Counted from the stretch's first letter, positions 1 through 8,689 are shown. The stretch is 64,000 nt of DNA from Singulisphaera sp. GP187 (GCF_900129635.1 NZ_FSRB01000002.1:1020727-1084726), one strand, 5' to 3'. Numbers and translations are program-made. Notes: generated by a model not told the origin, from the sequence alone.

Positions 1-374
1 CGAACAAAATGGTCCGTCTTCCAGGCTATCAGGCGGCACAAGACTGGCTATTTCGAGCGCTTACGAAGGCGTTGCCATGGTCGAGTCGCCCGCGTGTCGT
101 GGTACTGGACAATGCCAGCTTCCACACGAGCGCGGTGATCCGACAGGCCCGTCAGGAGTTGGCGGCATCGGGAATCTATCTCTACTACCTGCCGCCGTAT
201 AGTCCGGAGTTGAACCTGATCGAGTCGGTGTTCCGACAGGTGAAGCATCAGGAGATCCCTCAACGGAGCTTTCCGACACGCTGTGAATTGCGGAACGCCG
301 TGGAGACTGGGTTCTCCAACTACGGCGAGCACCTTCCATCAAAAACTCCAAAAAGATTCCGTCCGGCCGCTTAG
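1..374 (+). CDS. IS630-type transposase, C-terminal part (5' end outside window)
   Basis: The frame is open from the window edge, so the N-terminus is missing. The visible part is the second half of a DDE transposase: VVVLDNASFH carries the second catalytic Asp and YLPPYSPELNLIES the catalytic Glu, in the spacing and wording typical of IS630/Tc1-like enzymes. The stop TAG (372-374) overlaps the insertion point of the ISAzo13-type element that starts at 374. Because the three bases TTA are duplicated there, the sequence without that element would still read GCT TAG, so the insertion did not change the protein end. Whether the element is otherwise intact cannot be judged from here. Confidence 0.8.
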   Translation, partial: NKMVRLPGYQAAQDWLFRALTKALPWSSRPRVVVLDNASFHTSAVIRQARQELAASGIYLYYLPPYSPELNLIESVFRQVKHQEIPQRSFPTRCELRNAVETGFSNYGEHLPSKTPKRFRPAA

Positions 375-457
375 GAATAGGCCGGGGATAACTTCCGTGG
401 TTGGCATCGGTTAGGATGTCAGACCAGATGTTTGGAGGGAGTATACGGGAGGGTCAC

Positions 458-1665
458 ATGGAAGCCTACACACCGACAGTCCAACGGATGATGAAACGGC
501 TCTTCGGCTCGTTGAAAGAGAACGACCGGCGGCGGTATGCGGCGATCGAGGCCGCGAAGTTGGGGCACGGCGGGGTCGAATACATCGCGGGTGTCCTGGA
601 GTGCGACCCGAAGACGATCCGGTTAGGCCTCGGGGAGTTGGAAGGCGAGGACGACCTGGACACGGGCCGCACTCGCAAAAAAGGGGCGGCCGGAAACGGT
701 TGATCGAGGTCGACTCGGCCATCGAAGCGAACTTTCACAAGGTCCTTGAGGACCACACCGCGGGCGACCCGATGCGACTTGAAGTGAAATGGACCAACTT
801 GTCGCGGCGCCAGATCGCCAAGCGGATGGAGGAATTGGGGACACGCGTCAGTCGCGACATCGTCTCGAAGTTGCTCCGGAAGCATGGTTACCGCAGGCGG
901 AAGGCGGTGAAGAAGAAGACGATGGGGCCGCGCCACCCGGATCGCAACGCCCAGTTCGAGAATATCTCCCGTCTCAAGAAGAGGTACTTGAAGGCCGGCT
1001 TGCCGGTAATCAGCATCGACACGAAGAAGAAGGAATTGCTGGGCGATTTCCAACGCGACGGGGTGATCGATACTCAAGAAACGATCGTGGTCAACGACCA
1101 TGACTTCGGGAGCATGGGCTCGGGTACTGTGATCCCGCACGGGATCTACGACGTGGGGCGGAACCTTGGATTCGTCCACCTCAACACCAGCCACGACACC
1201 AGCGAACTGGCCTGTGACAGCATTGCGGCTTGGTGGGAATACCACGGTCGGTTGGCCTATCCCGGGGCAAAGAAACTGCTGGTGCTGTGCGACGGCGGAG
1301 GTAGCAATAGTGCGTCGAGATATGTATTCAAGGAGCAACTTCAGAAGTTGGCGAATCGGCTGGGCATCGAGATCCGAATCGCCCATTACCCGCCGTACTG
1401 CTCGAAGTACAACCCGATCGAGCACCGCCTCTTCCCGCACGTGACGCGGGCCTGCCGCGGGGTGATCTTTCGAACGTTGGAGACGGTCCAGTACTACATC
1501 TCCAAGACCGAGACTGCCACGGGCTTGAAGGTGGCAGTGCGAATCCTTGAGAAGGTGTATCAGACCGGCATGAAGTGCGCCGAGGGATTCAAGGAGGGCA
1601 TGAAAATTGTCTTCGACAAAGTCCTGCCCAAATGGAACTACCGGGCTCTCCCCAAACCAGCATGA
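458..1665 (+). CDS. ISAzo13-type DDE transposase, made by a probable -1 frameshift
   Basis: A first frame starts at ATG 458 after GGGAGGG and runs to a stop at 703. The second frame (-1 relative) is open to 1665. They join at the A6-G4 tract 677-686, where a -1 slip on consecutive AAA codons would give one protein of about 402 residues, a plausible size for this family. The first part has an N-terminal helix-turn-helix-like region. The second carries the DDE triad: Asp in VISIDTKKKELLG, Asp in LLVLCDGGGSN, and Glu in YNPIEHRLFPH. The same frame arrangement is present in the second copy, which argues for programmed frameshifting rather than damage. A sequencing error or trans-complementation of dead copies remains possible. 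Confidence 0.8.
677..686 (+). promoter_or_regulatory. Probable -1 frameshift site (A6G4) in transposase copy 1
   Basis: In the upstream frame the tract is read AAA AAA GGG. The downstream transposase frame is at -1 and continues with a basic stretch and the catalytic domain. Polymerase slippage on A6 could have the same result. Confidence 0.55.
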
Positions 1666-1707
1666 AAACGGGAAGTTATTCCCGGCCTATTCCTTAGCAA
1701 CGCGGAA

Positions 1708-2233
1708 CAGCAAGGACATGCATTGTAACGCTGGCCTGAGTGAAATTGAATCGTCGAAACGGAGGTGGAGCAGTCCCAGGCGGTCGGCCACCTCACGCAA
1801 CCGCGGTTGACTCGAAGCGAAGTAGCGCCCCAGCAACCAGCCATGACTCCGCTTCAACAGCCGAGCGAGTACCCCGGGCAACTCCCCCGAGATCGACGCC
1901 TTGCCTTCCCGGAACAGTTGGCCCGTGTCATCGAATGAGCAACAGGTCGTTCCCCAGCGTGAAGCCTTCGACCATCCCCTCACGCGTCGAGTCCAAGCCG
2001 CGGCGATCCTCGATCGGGCAGAGCCAGTGTGACTTCACCAGGCCGGAGGATAGCGCCTGGGCGGCCACGCTCCCCGCCTCGGCGGCTTTGAGTGCTCGAC
2101 ACGCCCCCATCGCGTGACGTCGGGGTCGACGAGATGAGCGAGAGCGATCGTTATTGCTGAGTCTCCTGGGTGAATCTGAGGATTTTCCCAGATTCTGATG
2201 CCAGGGTCCAGAGTGCAATACATGTCCTTGCTG
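1708..2233. mobile_element. Degenerate 526-bp element with 18-bp inverted ends
   Basis: CAGCAAGGACATGCATTG (1708-1725) and CAATACATGTCCTTGCTG (2216-2233) are inverted repeats matching at 17 of 18 positions. The interior has short overlapping minus-strand frames with transposase-like low-complexity but no complete gene and no recognisable catalytic motif. A third copy of the end, with about 25 bp of conserved flank, lies at 6040-6057. This fits a decayed insertion sequence or a non-autonomous (MITE-like) derivative. The family is not identified. Confidence 0.5.
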
Positions 2234-2350
2234 TCAGGGATGTCCCCATGTCGACGCCCCAGCAGGGTTAGGAATCGGCGGAAGGTGGGCCGGGTGAAGA
2301 TCGGGGCGAAGGCGTCCCGGAATCCGCGGGAGTCTCGGGTGGAATGGGCA

Positions 2351-2421
2351 TGAGTCCGCCTCGGGCGGTGCGCGTCGAGAAGTCTGTTTAGCCTCTCGTC
2401 GTACCGCCCGAGGCGGACTCA
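2351..2421. repeat. Perfect 19-bp inverted repeat with 33-nt spacer
   Basis: Arms 2351-2369 (starts TGAGTCCGCCTCGGG) and 2403-2421 are exact reverse complements. The repeat lies 19 bases beyond the stop of the leftward small lipoprotein gene and could act as its terminator or RNA-protecting hairpin. There is no T-tract. The region 2234-2350 shows no gene. Confidence 0.6.
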
Positions 2422-2439
2422 GAACTGCACAAGTCGAGC

Positions 2440-2643
2440 TTAGTGGCGGGCGTTCTTGCCGGCTGCGCCGGGCCGCGGGGGCGGCTGCATCTGCTGGAGC
2501 TTCTTCGAGGCCTCCAGACCAGCGTCCGGGCGGGTCTCATCGACCGTCGGCGCAGTCTTACCGCCACCCTCGCCGCCGCAGCCGGGGAGGGCAAAGAAGA
2601 CCGCCAGAACGAGGCCGACCGACATCATTCGCACGAAAGACAT
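2440..2643 (-). CDS. Small lipoprotein of unknown function (67 aa)
   Basis: Starts at ATG 2643 with AAGAGGA eight bases upstream. The N-terminus is a lipoprotein signal: a basic/hydrophobic stretch ending FALPGC, placing the lipidated Cys at residue 22. The mature part is about 45 residues, rich in Gly, Pro and Lys, with no fold I recognise. Small lipoproteins of this type often lie next to DUF1559 genes in planctomycetes; here the DUF1559 gene is directly upstream on the same strand, about 330 bp away and separated by repeat hairpins. A shared role in the cell envelope is inferred from position only. Confidence 0.65.
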   Translation of the reverse strand: MSFVRMMSVGLVLAVFFALPGCGGEGGGKTAPTVDETRPDAGLEASKKLQQMQPPPRPGAAGKNARH

Positions 2644-2761
2644 GAAGCAATCCTCTTCGCGTTTGTCAAACAGTAAGGGATAGGCCGGGCGTTTCGCATG
2701 ACCGGCCTTCGGGGCGTCGATGATTCTGTTGGAGAGTCGCAAGGAGGGCTCGAACGACGAC

Positions 2762-2920
2762 CTTCTCCCGTTGAGGGAGAAGTTGCCCCACGGGGGCGGA
2801 TGAGGGGTCGACCGCCGCGGGATCTCATCATCGGCCCGGGCACGTCCCGCCTTCCGATCCGAAGGTCTCAGGTCGTACTCCTCATCCGGCCTTCGGCCCG
2901 CTTCTCCCGCAAGGGGAGAA
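2762..2920. repeat. Cluster of short intergenic hairpins
   Basis: Three inverted repeats lie between two leftward genes: CTTCTCCC/GGGAGAAG at 2762-2782, GGCC-TTC-GGCC at 2888-2898, and TTCTCCC/GGGAGAA at about 2902-2920. They resemble dispersed intergenic repeats and could also end transcription of the DUF1559 gene. The rest of 2644-2970 shows no gene. Confidence 0.5.
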
Positions 2921-2970
2921 AGGTTTCGCGTCGCGAGCGTTTCCCGCATCTCGACAAAACAGACGTCGAC

Positions 2971-4068
2971 TCACAACGAGTCGGAGCTGACGATCTCGCC
3001 GCCGGCCCGGGTGCCCACCGCCCACCAGGTCGAGATCGCGATCGTGTCCTTGAAGAACCGGACGGAGCCGTCGGCCATGCAGGCGTTGACGCCGCCGGAA
3101 TGGTTGCTCCCCACGGTGATGGCGTCGATGGCCTGACCCGGCGGATAGTTCTCGGCCATGCACGAGATGCCGTTGGGCGTGTTGACGTGGGTGTAGCTGT
3201 TAAACCGAAGGGTGTTGGCATGCGAGCCCGCCCAGACCGCGCCGGCGATCCAGGAGTTGTTCGTCTGTCCGGCGGTGGAGGTGGTGGCGGGCAGTCCGCG
3301 GCAGGCCTGGACGAACGCCATGGCCTGCGCGCTGCCTCCCGAGTCGGCCGAGACGGTCGGCACGGGGCCGAAGGTGACCCGCCTCGCATCCGCTGAGCCG
3401 CGGGTGACCGTAACATCGTTAGGCCCGATGCCGACCAGCCGCTCGCTGAACGCCACAGTGTTCGACGTGCCGTCGATCACGCCCTCGAGGCCGATCGTCC
3501 TGCAGTTGTTGGGGTAGTTCGTTCCCACCCTTGTCTTCCCGGGCTCTTCCTTCATTGGAATGATGATACCGCTCCAGGTCGACATCGACGCCGGTCCGCC
3601 GGCATTGGCGCAGTAGTTTGTCCAGGAGGACGCGAGCCATGGCCCCGTGCCTACGCTCTCCGACGGGCAGATGAACGTCGCCACCCGCGCCCGGCAGACC
3701 GTCTGGTAATTCTCCGTCGCGTTCGCGCCGAACGAGTAGTTCGCCGCGTTGGCCAGCTGCTGCTGCTCCATACTCGGCATCAGCGACGCGGCCCAGCCCA
3801 GCGGCCAATCGCCCATGGCGGGTTTCGCAGGACCAGTTTCCCACATGTTGCCCGCCAGCGGCGGGAAGCTATTGTGCGTAGACACATAGTTATGGAGCCC
3901 CAGACCGATCTGCTTGAGGTTGTTGACGCACTGGGCGCGGCGGGCGGCCTCCCGGGCCGCCTGCACGGCCGGCAGGAGGAGGGCGATCAGGACCGCGATG
4001 ATGGCGATGACCACGAGGAGCTCGATGAGAGTGAATCCCGAGCGCCGACGCAAGGCAGGGAGACTCAT
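2971..4068 (-). CDS. DUF1559 protein with prepilin-type N-terminus (365 aa)
   Basis: Starts at ATG 4068 after GGAAGGA. The N-terminus is a type IV prepilin/type II pseudopilin signal: basic leader, Gly11-Phe12 cleavage site followed by TLIELLVVIAIIAVLIALL with Glu at the +5 position, then an amphipathic helix (PAVQAAREAARR). The rest is the DUF1559 domain, ending with the family's H-x9-DGSVRF motif (NHSGGVNACMADGSVRF). This family is massively expanded in planctomycetes and is thought to form secreted pseudopilin-like structures, but its function is unknown. An earlier ATG at 4164 is in frame, but its extension ignores the signal and the ribosome site, so it was not used. No secretion genes are adjacent. 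Confidence 0.93.
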   Translation of the reverse strand: MSLPALRRRSGFTLIELLVVIAIIAVLIALLLPAVQAAREAARRAQCVNNLKQIGLGLHNYVSTHNSFPPLAGNMWETGPAKPAMGDWPLGWAASLMPSMEQQQLANAANYSFGANATENYQTVCRARVATFICPSESVGTGPWLASSWTNYCANAGGPASMSTWSGIIIPMKEEPGKTRVGTNYPNNCRTIGLEGVIDGTSNTVAFSERLVGIGPNDVTVTRGSADARRVTFGPVPTVSADSGGSAQAMAFVQACRGLPATTSTAGQTNNSWIAGAVWAGSHANTLRFNSYTHVNTPNGISCMAENYPPGQAIDAITVGSNHSGGVNACMADGSVRFFKDTIAISTWWAVGTRAGGEIVSSDSL

Positions 4069-4739
4069 GCGCGTAGTTCCTTCCTGGAAGGAGACGTGAT
4101 AAACGAGATGTTCGCACGATAGAGAGTCGCGGGACCGGCTCTGAGAAAGGGATGGTCCCGTCAATCTAATGTTAGATAATGCTTGGCCGCCCAGGTCAAG
4201 GGTGCTCTGAAGAAACTAGGAGGAGAATCACTCCTAAGGTCAACGTCCTCCACGGGTTCGAAGACGTCGGAGTCCCCGAGGATTTACTCTTGGAGGGTCG
4301 AAAAGACAGCCATGTTAGGAGACGGTCAAAACGAGGGCGGGCAGCCTGGGGACGAAGTGGCCCCGTCTCGGCCAGGCCTACTGGCAGTTTGGTCAGTTTT
4401 GGGGACGAACTGGGGGACGGTGGACCATCTCTGTCGCTACGGATTACACTTGTCACATCAGGGGAGTGACCCCACACCGCCGGATCCGAGGTTGGTGGTC
4501 GGACAGAGCGCCACGCTTTGACCACGGTTTTGCGCCACGGGGACATTCGACGTGATTCGGGCCCTCGGCCGGTCATCACTCTGTGGGATCATGTTCCCAT
4601 GACACAAGTGGAATCAACGCAATGTGTTAATATTGCCGTTGTGTTGGTAGTATGGCAAATTATGTATTGGCTCACAGGGATAAAATTATCCAGCTTGCGT
4701 AGTCCGCATTAAGAACTAGGGATGTTTCGATTTCGGAGA
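4069..4739. other. Intergenic region, no gene seen
   Basis: The region upstream of the DUF1559 gene should contain its leftward promoter. The part 4540-4740 is clearly more AT-rich than its surroundings, as often seen beside mobile elements. Short open frames have no ribosome site or recognisable motif. Confidence 0.5.
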
Positions 4740-5488
4740 AAAAAGGGGGACATAGCGATTTATGCCTGCTCCTTCCGGGGACGCCCCCGGGGACGCAAGC
4801 ACGACTCCAGTCCCAGCCGGATCGCCGTCTCCCGGGTCCATGATTCCCCACCATAAGGTCGGCCTCGGGATACCGAGTGCCGCAACCGTTCGAGGTCGCC
4901 GACGGAGAGGGGTTCGTTGACCCGCTCCAGCCACCCCTCGTCCCGGACCGACACCTCGCCCTTCCACAACCACGGATCGCCACGCTGCCAACCGGGCAGA
5001 CTCGACCACTTCCAGTCCTCGGCGTGCGCGACCAGTTCGGCACGCAATGCGTTGCGTTCGACGTAGCGGAGCACCGTGACGAGATGGCCGTCGTCCTGGA
5101 CGGGGAAGGCTTTGAATCGCCCCTGCCAGACGTGGCCCGTGGTGCCGTAATGGCGATGATAACGGCGTGCGTGCGCCGTCAGCAGCCATTGCATCCAACG
5201 GCCGAGGTCACCATCGCCATGGGGCCTCACGAGGAGGTGAAAATGGTTGGGCATCAGACAATACCCGAGCAAGTCCACCGGTACGCGGCTCCCTGCGTCA
5301 GCCATCGCCTGGACGAAGGCGTCGTAATCGCCGGGCTTGTGGAAGACGGCCTCGCGGCGGTTGCCCCGATTCAGGACGTGATACCAGAGGCCAGCGACGG
5401 AGGCACGAGCGGTTCGCGGCATGCCACACACGATAATCGCCGTGGCGTCTGCTGTCAATAAAGTGCTATGTCCCCATTTTTTTCCCGG
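4735..5488 (-). mobile_element. RAYT transposable unit with inverted ends
   Basis: The transposase gene is bracketed by imperfect inverted repeats of about 30 bp: 4735-4764 (core GGGGGACATAGC) and 5456-5488 (reverse strand, core TGGGGACATAGC, preceded by A7). The right end adjoins, and supplies the stop codon of, an IS66 orfA remnant, suggesting insertion into or next to that older element. Confidence 0.6.
4760..5422 (-). CDS. REP-associated tyrosine transposase (Y1/HUH, 220 aa)
   Basis: Starts at ATG 5422. The protein has the family opening MPRTAR, then LWYHVLNRGNRR, the metal-binding HUH motif in CLMPNHFHLLVRP (His60 and His62), and the conserved stretch RYHRHYGTTGHVWQGRFK, whose Tyr residues (88, 92) are candidates for the nucleophile. 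This is a single-strand DNA transposase of the IS200/IS605-related RAYT group, thought to mobilise REP-like hairpins. The C-terminus includes a helix-turn-helix-like, basic end. The frame can be read upstream to 5593, but that stretch crosses the element end and is unrelated. Confidence 0.88.
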   Translation of the reverse strand: MPRTARASVAGLWYHVLNRGNRREAVFHKPGDYDAFVQAMADAGSRVPVDLLGYCLMPNHFHLLVRPHGDGDLGRWMQWLLTAHARRYHRHYGTTGHVWQGRFKAFPVQDDGHLVTVLRYVERNALRAELVAHAEDWKWSSLPGWQRGDPWLWKGEVSVRDEGWLERVNEPLSVGDLERLRHSVSRGRPYGGESWTRETAIRLGLESCLRPRGRPRKEQA

Positions 5489-5708
5489 CGGGCGACTCAG
5501 CCTTGTCGGCGAGCACATGCACAGGAAGAAACGCGGGCTTGGGCTGGTCGCGCCGCTGAAGTTCCCTCCGCCACCAATAAAACGACGGCGCACTCACGCC
5601 CTCGGCCAGGCAGAACGCCCGGACCGACAGTCCACTCCGCTTCCACCGGGCCAGAACCAGCCGCCAGTACGGCTCCCGCCCGTTTCTCGATCCTGCCACT
5701 CGGCCCAT
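5466..5708 (-). pseudogene. IS66 accessory protein TnpA/OrfA remnant
   Basis: The N-terminal 50 residues match the IS66 OrfA helix-turn-helix protein: YWRLVLARWKRSGLSVRAF followed by SAPSFYWWRREL. The last residues and stop come from the end of the neighbouring RAYT unit, so the natural C-terminus is lost. No IS66 TnpB or TnpC is present beside it. It is probably a dead fragment. Confidence 0.7.
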
Positions 5709-6057
5709 CGTTCACCCCCTTTCGGCCATGCTCCGATCGTAGCATGGGCCACAAGAAGGGGTTCACCGGACGCACACGGTTTTGGCGATCCCTGGTGATC
5801 GCGCGGTGTTCCAAAAGCTCACGCCCGGATTCCGGCAACTCCTGCTCAACGGCCTCGCCCCCGCGGCCTGAACCTCCGCCAAGCCGCTTGCCAAGCTCAA
5901 AAGCCCGGTCCGAGACGCCGTCGCAAGGGGTCTCCTCGGATCAGCGTGCGCGCTGGCACGACAAGGTCGTCAAAACGGCAAAAGTCAAATTTAGTGATTC
6001 CAAGAAATCTACCAAATTCTGATGCCAGGATCTAGATCGCAATGCATGTCCTTGCTG
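5709..6057. mobile_element. Insertion sequence debris with a third copy of the 18-bp end
   Basis: The sequence CAATGCATGTCCTTGCTG at 6040-6057 repeats the ends of the 1708-2233 element, and the 25 bases before it (6013-6038) resemble 2190-2214. The remaining stretch 5709-6010 has only broken, Arg/Pro-rich frames. It looks like fused remnants of at least two elements. Confidence 0.45.
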
Positions 6058-6207
6058 TTGCTGAAGTGCCTGGCCTCTGGGGCGCCCTTGGCCTCTGTGA
6101 CGCTTTCGAGTCATTGAGCGGGTTCCCCGCTCGGTGAGCCGATCCTGGACGAGCGAACCGCCAATCGAGTCCGGCAACTTTGCTGTAGACTCTGGAAGTT
6201 GGGTGAT

Positions 6208-7134
6208 TCATTTCAGGGGGATCGGGGCGAGAAGCTCTCTGAGTGCCCTCGAGAACTTCTTGTCGTTCTCTTTGACCTTTTCCCAATCAACTGTCGAAAA
6301 CCCAGGAAACCTGAGAGTTTGGCGTAACTCAGAATCCCTAGCACCCACGCGTATCGAGCAGGCCCTCATCATTAAGGCCCACCCAGTCAGTTTCTCGACT
6401 AACCCATTGCTTGGCCATTCCCGTACAGTGATTCTCTCGGCCAATGTTTCCTTGGAAGGAAACCTAAAGGGATCTCGAACAACAGGTGTATTTAATAAAA
6501 TTTTATCGATACAAATTGGTGTAAAATGTTGTTTATTGTCAATAATTTCAAGTTTTTGAAATGGGCATGCCACGGACATATCAACTGAAGCAACCAAAGA
6601 GTTTCCTCTCTCGGTTATCTGTGTCAGGCGATATTTCCCATTCCCAACTAGGTCCACCTTGCTAGACCTTACGGATCCGCCAAGCAACGACTTGATATCG
6701 AATGACAGCTTGCAAGGCTTGCTTGTGTGGATCAAATCACCAGATAACTCAAATTTGTCCATAATTTGCATTATAGAGAATTCAATGTTGGTGTCATTGC
6801 TAAGCAGCACAGAATAGCTAACCGGATCATAAAGAAGGACTTTATGATTGCATGAATACAAGATCGGAGTTCCATCTGCCGCGTCTTGGAGAAAGAAGGC
6901 GAATTGGTCGGGCGATTGATAGAACGCTTGGAACCGCATGTAAAAATCGTCTTTTTCTTTGAGGTAGCCGCCAATTTCAATGCTCTTGCATTTCTCGTCC
7001 GAACTGCTGATGCGCGGCGCCAAACTGATCAGATCGCCGGCCGATAGTACTTCGGCTGCTCTGGAAGGAACGCCGATTGTGAGGAGGTGCGAGAAAACGA
7101 CCGTAGCAAACAGGCATGGTACTGCACGCATCAT
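6208..7134 (-). CDS. Secreted protein of unknown function, AT-rich (308 aa)
   Basis: Starts at ATG 7134 (or ATG 7131) after AAAAGGGG. A signal peptide of about 26 residues ends in SRAAEV. The mature protein has alternating beta-type segments (FYMRFQAFYQSPDQFAFFL, HKVLLYDPVSYSVLL, KYRLTQI) suggestive of a LolA/DUF2092-like lipoprotein-carrier fold, but this is only an impression of pattern and the family is not established. Base composition is much lower in GC than neighbouring genes, pointing to transfer. It sits between IS debris and ISAzo13-type copy 2, reads in the same direction as the giant YD-repeat gene beyond that element, and may once have been next to it. Confidence 0.7.
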   Translation of the reverse strand: MMRAVPCLFATVVFSHLLTIGVPSRAAEVLSAGDLISLAPRISSSDEKCKSIEIGGYLKEKDDFYMRFQAFYQSPDQFAFFLQDAADGTPILYSCNHKVLLYDPVSYSVLLSNDTNIEFSIMQIMDKFELSGDLIHTSKPCKLSFDIKSLLGGSVRSSKVDLVGNGKYRLTQITERGNSLVASVDMSVACPFQKLEIIDNKQHFTPICIDKILLNTPVVRDPFRFPSKETLAERITVREWPSNGLVEKLTGWALMMRACSIRVGARDSELRQTLRFPGFSTVDWEKVKENDKKFSRALRELLAPIPLK

Positions 7135-7301
7135 TCGAACCCCTTTTCGATAGCGGAATAGATTTTTGGTTTCCCTGTATACCCTGAATCACAAGGAGCG
7201 TTAGCATCCGCAACGCGGAACGTGCGGCTGTGCTTTCTAAACGACAAGGTCCGAAAGCGTCAATGCGTCCTCGCACTATCTCCTCAGATTGTGGCAACTA
7301 A

Positions 7302-8621
7302 GGAATAGGCCGGGAATAACTTCCCGTTTTCATGCTGGTTTGGGGAGAGCCCGGTAGTTCCATTTGGGCAGGACTTTGTCGAAGACAATTTTCATGCCCT
7401 CCTTGAATCCCTCGGCGCACTTCATGCCGGTCTGATACACCTTCTCAAGGATTCGCACTGCCACCTTCAAGCCCGTGGCAGTCTCGGTCTTGGAGATGTA
7501 GTACTGGACCGTCTCCAACGTTCGAAAGATCACCCCGCGGCAGGCCCGCGTCACGTGCGGGAAGAGGCGGTGCTCGATCGGGTTGTACTTCGAGCAGTAC
7601 GGCGGGTAATGGGCGATTCGGATCTCGATGCCCAGCCGATTCGCCAACTTCTGAAGTTGCTCCTTGAATACATATCTCGACGCACTATTGCTACCTCCGC
7701 CGTCGCACAGCACCAGCAGTTTCTTTGCCCCGGGATAGGCCAACCGACCGTGGTATTCCCACCAAGCCGCAATGCTGTCACAGGCCAGTTCGCTGGTGTC
7801 GTGGCTGGTGTTGAGGTGGACGAATCCAAGGTTCCGCCCCACGTCGTAGATCCCGTGCGGGATCACAGTACCCGAGCCCATGCTCCCGAAGTCATGGTCG
7901 TTGACCACGATCGTTTCTTGAGTATCGATCACCCCGTCGCGTTGGAAATCGCCCAGCAATTCCTTCTTCTTCGTGTCGATGCTGATTACCGGCAAGCCGG
8001 CCTTCAAGTACCTCTTCTTGAGACGGGAGATATTCTCGAACTGGGCGTTGCGATCCGGGTGGCGCGGCCCCATCGTCTTCTTCTTCACCGCCTTCCGCCT
8101 GCGGTAACCATGCTTCCGGAGCAACTTCGAGACGATGTCGCGACTGACGCGTGTCCCCAATTCCTCCATCCGCTTGGCGATCTGGCGCCGCGACAAGTTG
8201 GTCCATTTCACTTCAAGTCGCATCGGGTCGCCCGCGGTGTGGTCCTCAAGGACCTTGTGAAAGTTCGCTTCGATGGCCGAGTCGACCTCGATCAACCGTT
8301 TCCGGCCGCCCCTTTTTTGCGAGTGCGGCCCGTGTCCAGGTCGTCCTCGCCTTCCAACTCCCCGAGGCCTAACCGGATCGTCTTCGGGTCGCACTCCAGG
8401 ACACCCGCGATGTATTCGACCCCGCCGTGCCCCAACTTCGCGGCCTCGATCGCCGCATACCGCCGCCGGTCGTTCTCTTTCAACGAGCCGAAGAGCCGTT
8501 TCATCATCCGTTGGACTGTCGGTGTGTAGGCTTCCATGTGACCCTCCCGTATACTCCCTCCAAACATCTGGTCTGACATCCTAACCGATGCCAACCACGG
8601 AAGTTATCCCCGGCCTATTCC
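7302..8621 (-). mobile_element. ISAzo13-type insertion sequence, copy 2 (1,320 bp)
   Basis: Reverse complement of the element at 374-1693, with no difference noticed. It is flanked by TAA (7299-7301 and 8622-8624), equal to TTA in the element's own orientation, so both copies made the same 3-bp duplication. It lies about 145 bp beyond the stop of the giant YD-repeat gene. Confidence 0.85.
7330..8537 (-). CDS. ISAzo13-type DDE transposase, copy 2, probable -1 frameshift
   Basis: Same gene as at 458-1665. The first frame starts at ATG 8537 and stops at 8292; the second is open to 7330; the slip tract A6 is at 8313-8318 on the minus strand. The DDE motifs are unchanged. Identity between copies indicates recent movement, which supports the frameshifted gene being functional or served in trans by an active copy. 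Confidence 0.8.
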
Positions 8622-8680
8622 TAAATTTGACTCAGGAAGAGTCCGTTTAACGCCCTTCTGGATTCGACCCGGCGAAGCAG

Positions 8681-8689
8681 CCCCCCCCC
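8681..8689. repeat. C9 homopolymer tract
   Basis: Nine consecutive C on the plus strand in the 145-bp gap between the IS and the stop codon of the YD-repeat gene. Such tracts are prone to slippage; here it is non-coding. Confidence 0.7.

Larger units (their letters stand above)
374..1693 (+). mobile_element. ISAzo13-type insertion sequence, copy 1 (1,320 bp)
   Basis: Terminal inverted repeats of about 23 bp (374-396 and 1671-1693) start GGAATAGGCCGGG and differ at one position. The element is bordered by a direct repeat TTA (371-373 and 1694-1696), read as a 3-bp target duplication. It holds one transposase gene in two overlapping frames. An apparently identical copy lies at 7302-8621 in the opposite orientation with its own duplication, so the two look like separate insertions. 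Confidence 0.85.

Noticed and set aside
4240..4275. tRNA-like T-loop (GGGTTCGAAG)
   Set aside because: No matching acceptor or anticodon stems are found around it.
374..8621. Composite transposon formed by the two inverted ISAzo13-type copies
   Set aside because: Each copy has its own TTA duplication at both ends, so they look like two separate insertions. A unit moved as a whole would share a duplication only at its outer ends.
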